From a virus, in IMG/VR virus record IMGVR_UViG_3300050033_000550, positions 1-20,090 of that record: a stretch of 20,090 nucleotides of DNA. One strand, 5' to 3'. The translations under genes and the position numbers were made by a program. The notes below the pieces were generated by a model that saw only the letters and a list, made by a program, of their open reading frames with translations, was not told the DNA's origin and did not search any database. Shown piece by piece: positions 19,100 to 20,090 of the stretch; position 1 is the first letter of the stretch, and the number at the start of each line of letters is the position of its first letter.

Positions 19100-20047
19100 T
19101 CACTTTTTCACACTTTTCTTCGCTGCCCGCTCCTCCATTTTCTCCACCACTTTCTTGCCCAGGCCCTTGCCCGCCGTCATGGGCAGGTTATCGATGAGCA
19201 CGTCCGTGGGCGGCAGTTCCATTTCGGAAATCTCCCAGGGAACATCTTCCGCATTTTTGTATTCGTCATGCAGGAAAAGACGCTCTTCCATCGTAACTTT
19301 GGACATGAATATATAAAGGTAGTAAAGCTGACGCAGGACGACTTCCGGCGCTTTGTGCGGCACAATTTTTTTCTTGATGTCGGAGATCGTGGTGAGGAAA
19401 TCTTTTTGAAACTGAATGAGCATGTCCACGCCTTCCTGCTCTTCCTCGGTGAGTTCGGATTTCTCGACTGTTCGTTCCAGGCGTTTTAATTCGCGCTCCA
19501 GTTTATTAAGTGTGTCGTCCTTTGCCTTGAGCAGCCGATCCTTAGTTCTGATCGTCGTGTCGGCTTCGTCTTTTTCTTTTTTGTGGTTATCTTCGAGGGT
19601 TTCGATTAAGGACTGGATTTCTTCGGCATGCTCCTGATCGACAGGGATCGTTTCACCGTTGTAGGTGATGGCATTTTCTGTAATTCCGGAGGTTCCCTCC
19701 GCAATCGACTCGCCTAAGTATTTGATTTTGTTTAATGTGGTTCCAGAAAACCGGAGGAAATCCTCCAGAAATTCCACTTTAAAGGGTTTTAAATCTTTCA
19801 GTTGTTCATCTATCCAGCGTCGGTCCACCCCGACATAATCACAAAAATCTTCCCAGGACATTTTGAATAGATCACGATATGATTTTGAGTCCTTAATCTC
19901 CTTCATCTTTAGTAAATAAAAAAAGTTGGACTGAGATTTTTGGAATTTCAGCGTTTTTATTGAACCCGCGCCCTCAAAAATTTTCGCTATCGCCGCCTCC
20001 TTATCCTTTTGTGTCTGCTCGGCGCTGATAACTAAATCACGCTTCAT
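19100..20047 (-). CDS. Coiled-coil early phage protein, start uncertain (frame open to window edge)
   Basis: At least 315 residues are encoded from ATG 20047. The frame is open upstream to base 20090 and the ribosome binding site at 20047 is weak (CGGAAA), so the true start may lie outside the window. Residues 45-90 (LKMKEIKDSKSYRDLFKMSW, EDFCDYVGVDRRWIDEQLKD) look like a small helical, perhaps DNA-binding domain. Residues 140-205 form a long charged coiled coil (LIETLEDNHKKEKDEADTTI, LNKLERELKRLERTVEKSEL). The C-terminus is basic (GKKVVEKMEERAAKKSVKK). It is first in the visible early operon. I recognise no specific family; a structural or regulatory DNA-binding role is possible. Confidence 0.6.
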   Translation of the reverse strand: MKRDLVISAEQTQKDKEAAIAKIFEGAGSIKTLKFQKSQSNFFYLLKMKEIKDSKSYRDLFKMSWEDFCDYVGVDRRWIDEQLKDLKPFKVEFLEDFLRFSGTTLNKIKYLGESIAEGTSGITENAITYNGETIPVDQEHAEEIQSLIETLEDNHKKEKDEADTTIRTKDRLLKAKDDTLNKLERELKRLERTVEKSELTEEEQEGVDMLIQFQKDFLTTISDIKKKIVPHKAPEVVLRQLYYLYIFMSKVTMEERLFLHDEYKNAEDVPWEISEMELPPTDVLIDNLPMTAGKGLGKKVVEKMEERAAKKSVKK

Positions 20048-20090
20048 ATTTTCCGAGTTTTCCGACGAATCCTTAAACGCTTTTGAAACC

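Overview
The window is about 20 kb from the interior of a Mu-like transposable prophage. All supported genes lie on the minus strand, so transcription runs from high to low coordinates. Neither phage end, repressor nor attachment site is visible; both edges cut through reading frames. The host is probably a Gram-negative bacterium, perhaps of the Desulfobacterota (former Deltaproteobacteria). That guess rests on intergenic palindromes of the GTCATTCCGGC and GTCATTGCGAGG types, CCCCCTTT..AAAGGGGG elements and GTTAGA-type tandem repeats. It is a weak taxonomic inference, not a proof.

Early (transposition) region, 20090 to 12710: a coiled-coil protein open to the window edge, a small conserved phage protein, a DDE transposase (MuA-like), a 59-residue zinc-ribbon protein, a helix-turn-helix/AAA+ ATPase (MuB-like), a 50-residue membrane protein, a winged-helix-like protein, a short Gam-like nuclease inhibitor, a CxxC protein, GemA, a Mor-family activator and a 78-residue unknown. 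It closes with a strong intrinsic terminator at about 12643-12679.

Switch and lysis region, 12710 to 10100: after the terminator comes a promoter-like gap with a long imperfect inverted repeat, where Mu places its Mor-dependent middle promoter. Then follow a holin-like membrane protein, an SLT-type lytic transglycosylase whose start lies inside the holin gene, a reading frame broken by one in-frame TAA, a DksA/TraR-type zinc finger, a membrane coiled-coil protein and a small coiled-coil protein. Several of these genes are linked by ATGA overlaps.

Head region, 10056 to 1: small and large terminase, a portal fused to a MuF domain, a gpG/HK97-gp10-like protein, the I protease with a nested scaffold start (Z-like), a decoration-like protein with an N-terminal membrane segment, the major capsid protein (gpT), a gp35-like protein with a HeH domain, and two fibre-like proteins, the last cut by the window edge.

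The most interesting signal is a family of three related structured elements on the minus strand: upstream of the gp35-like gene (2008-2094), of the capsid gene (3003-3082) and, without a ribosome binding site, in the terminase-portal gap (7924-8000). Each has a GC-rich hairpin, a conserved GGGAT(C)AATTC linker and an AT-rich hairpin with a 12-nt conserved loop. Stem bases change in compensating pairs between copies, which argues for a selected RNA structure acting in head gene expression. Other points worth attention are the nested scaffold start, a second possible start inside the MuB-like gene, the portal-MuF fusion, the broken lysis-cassette frame and the dense host-type repeats in intergenic gaps.
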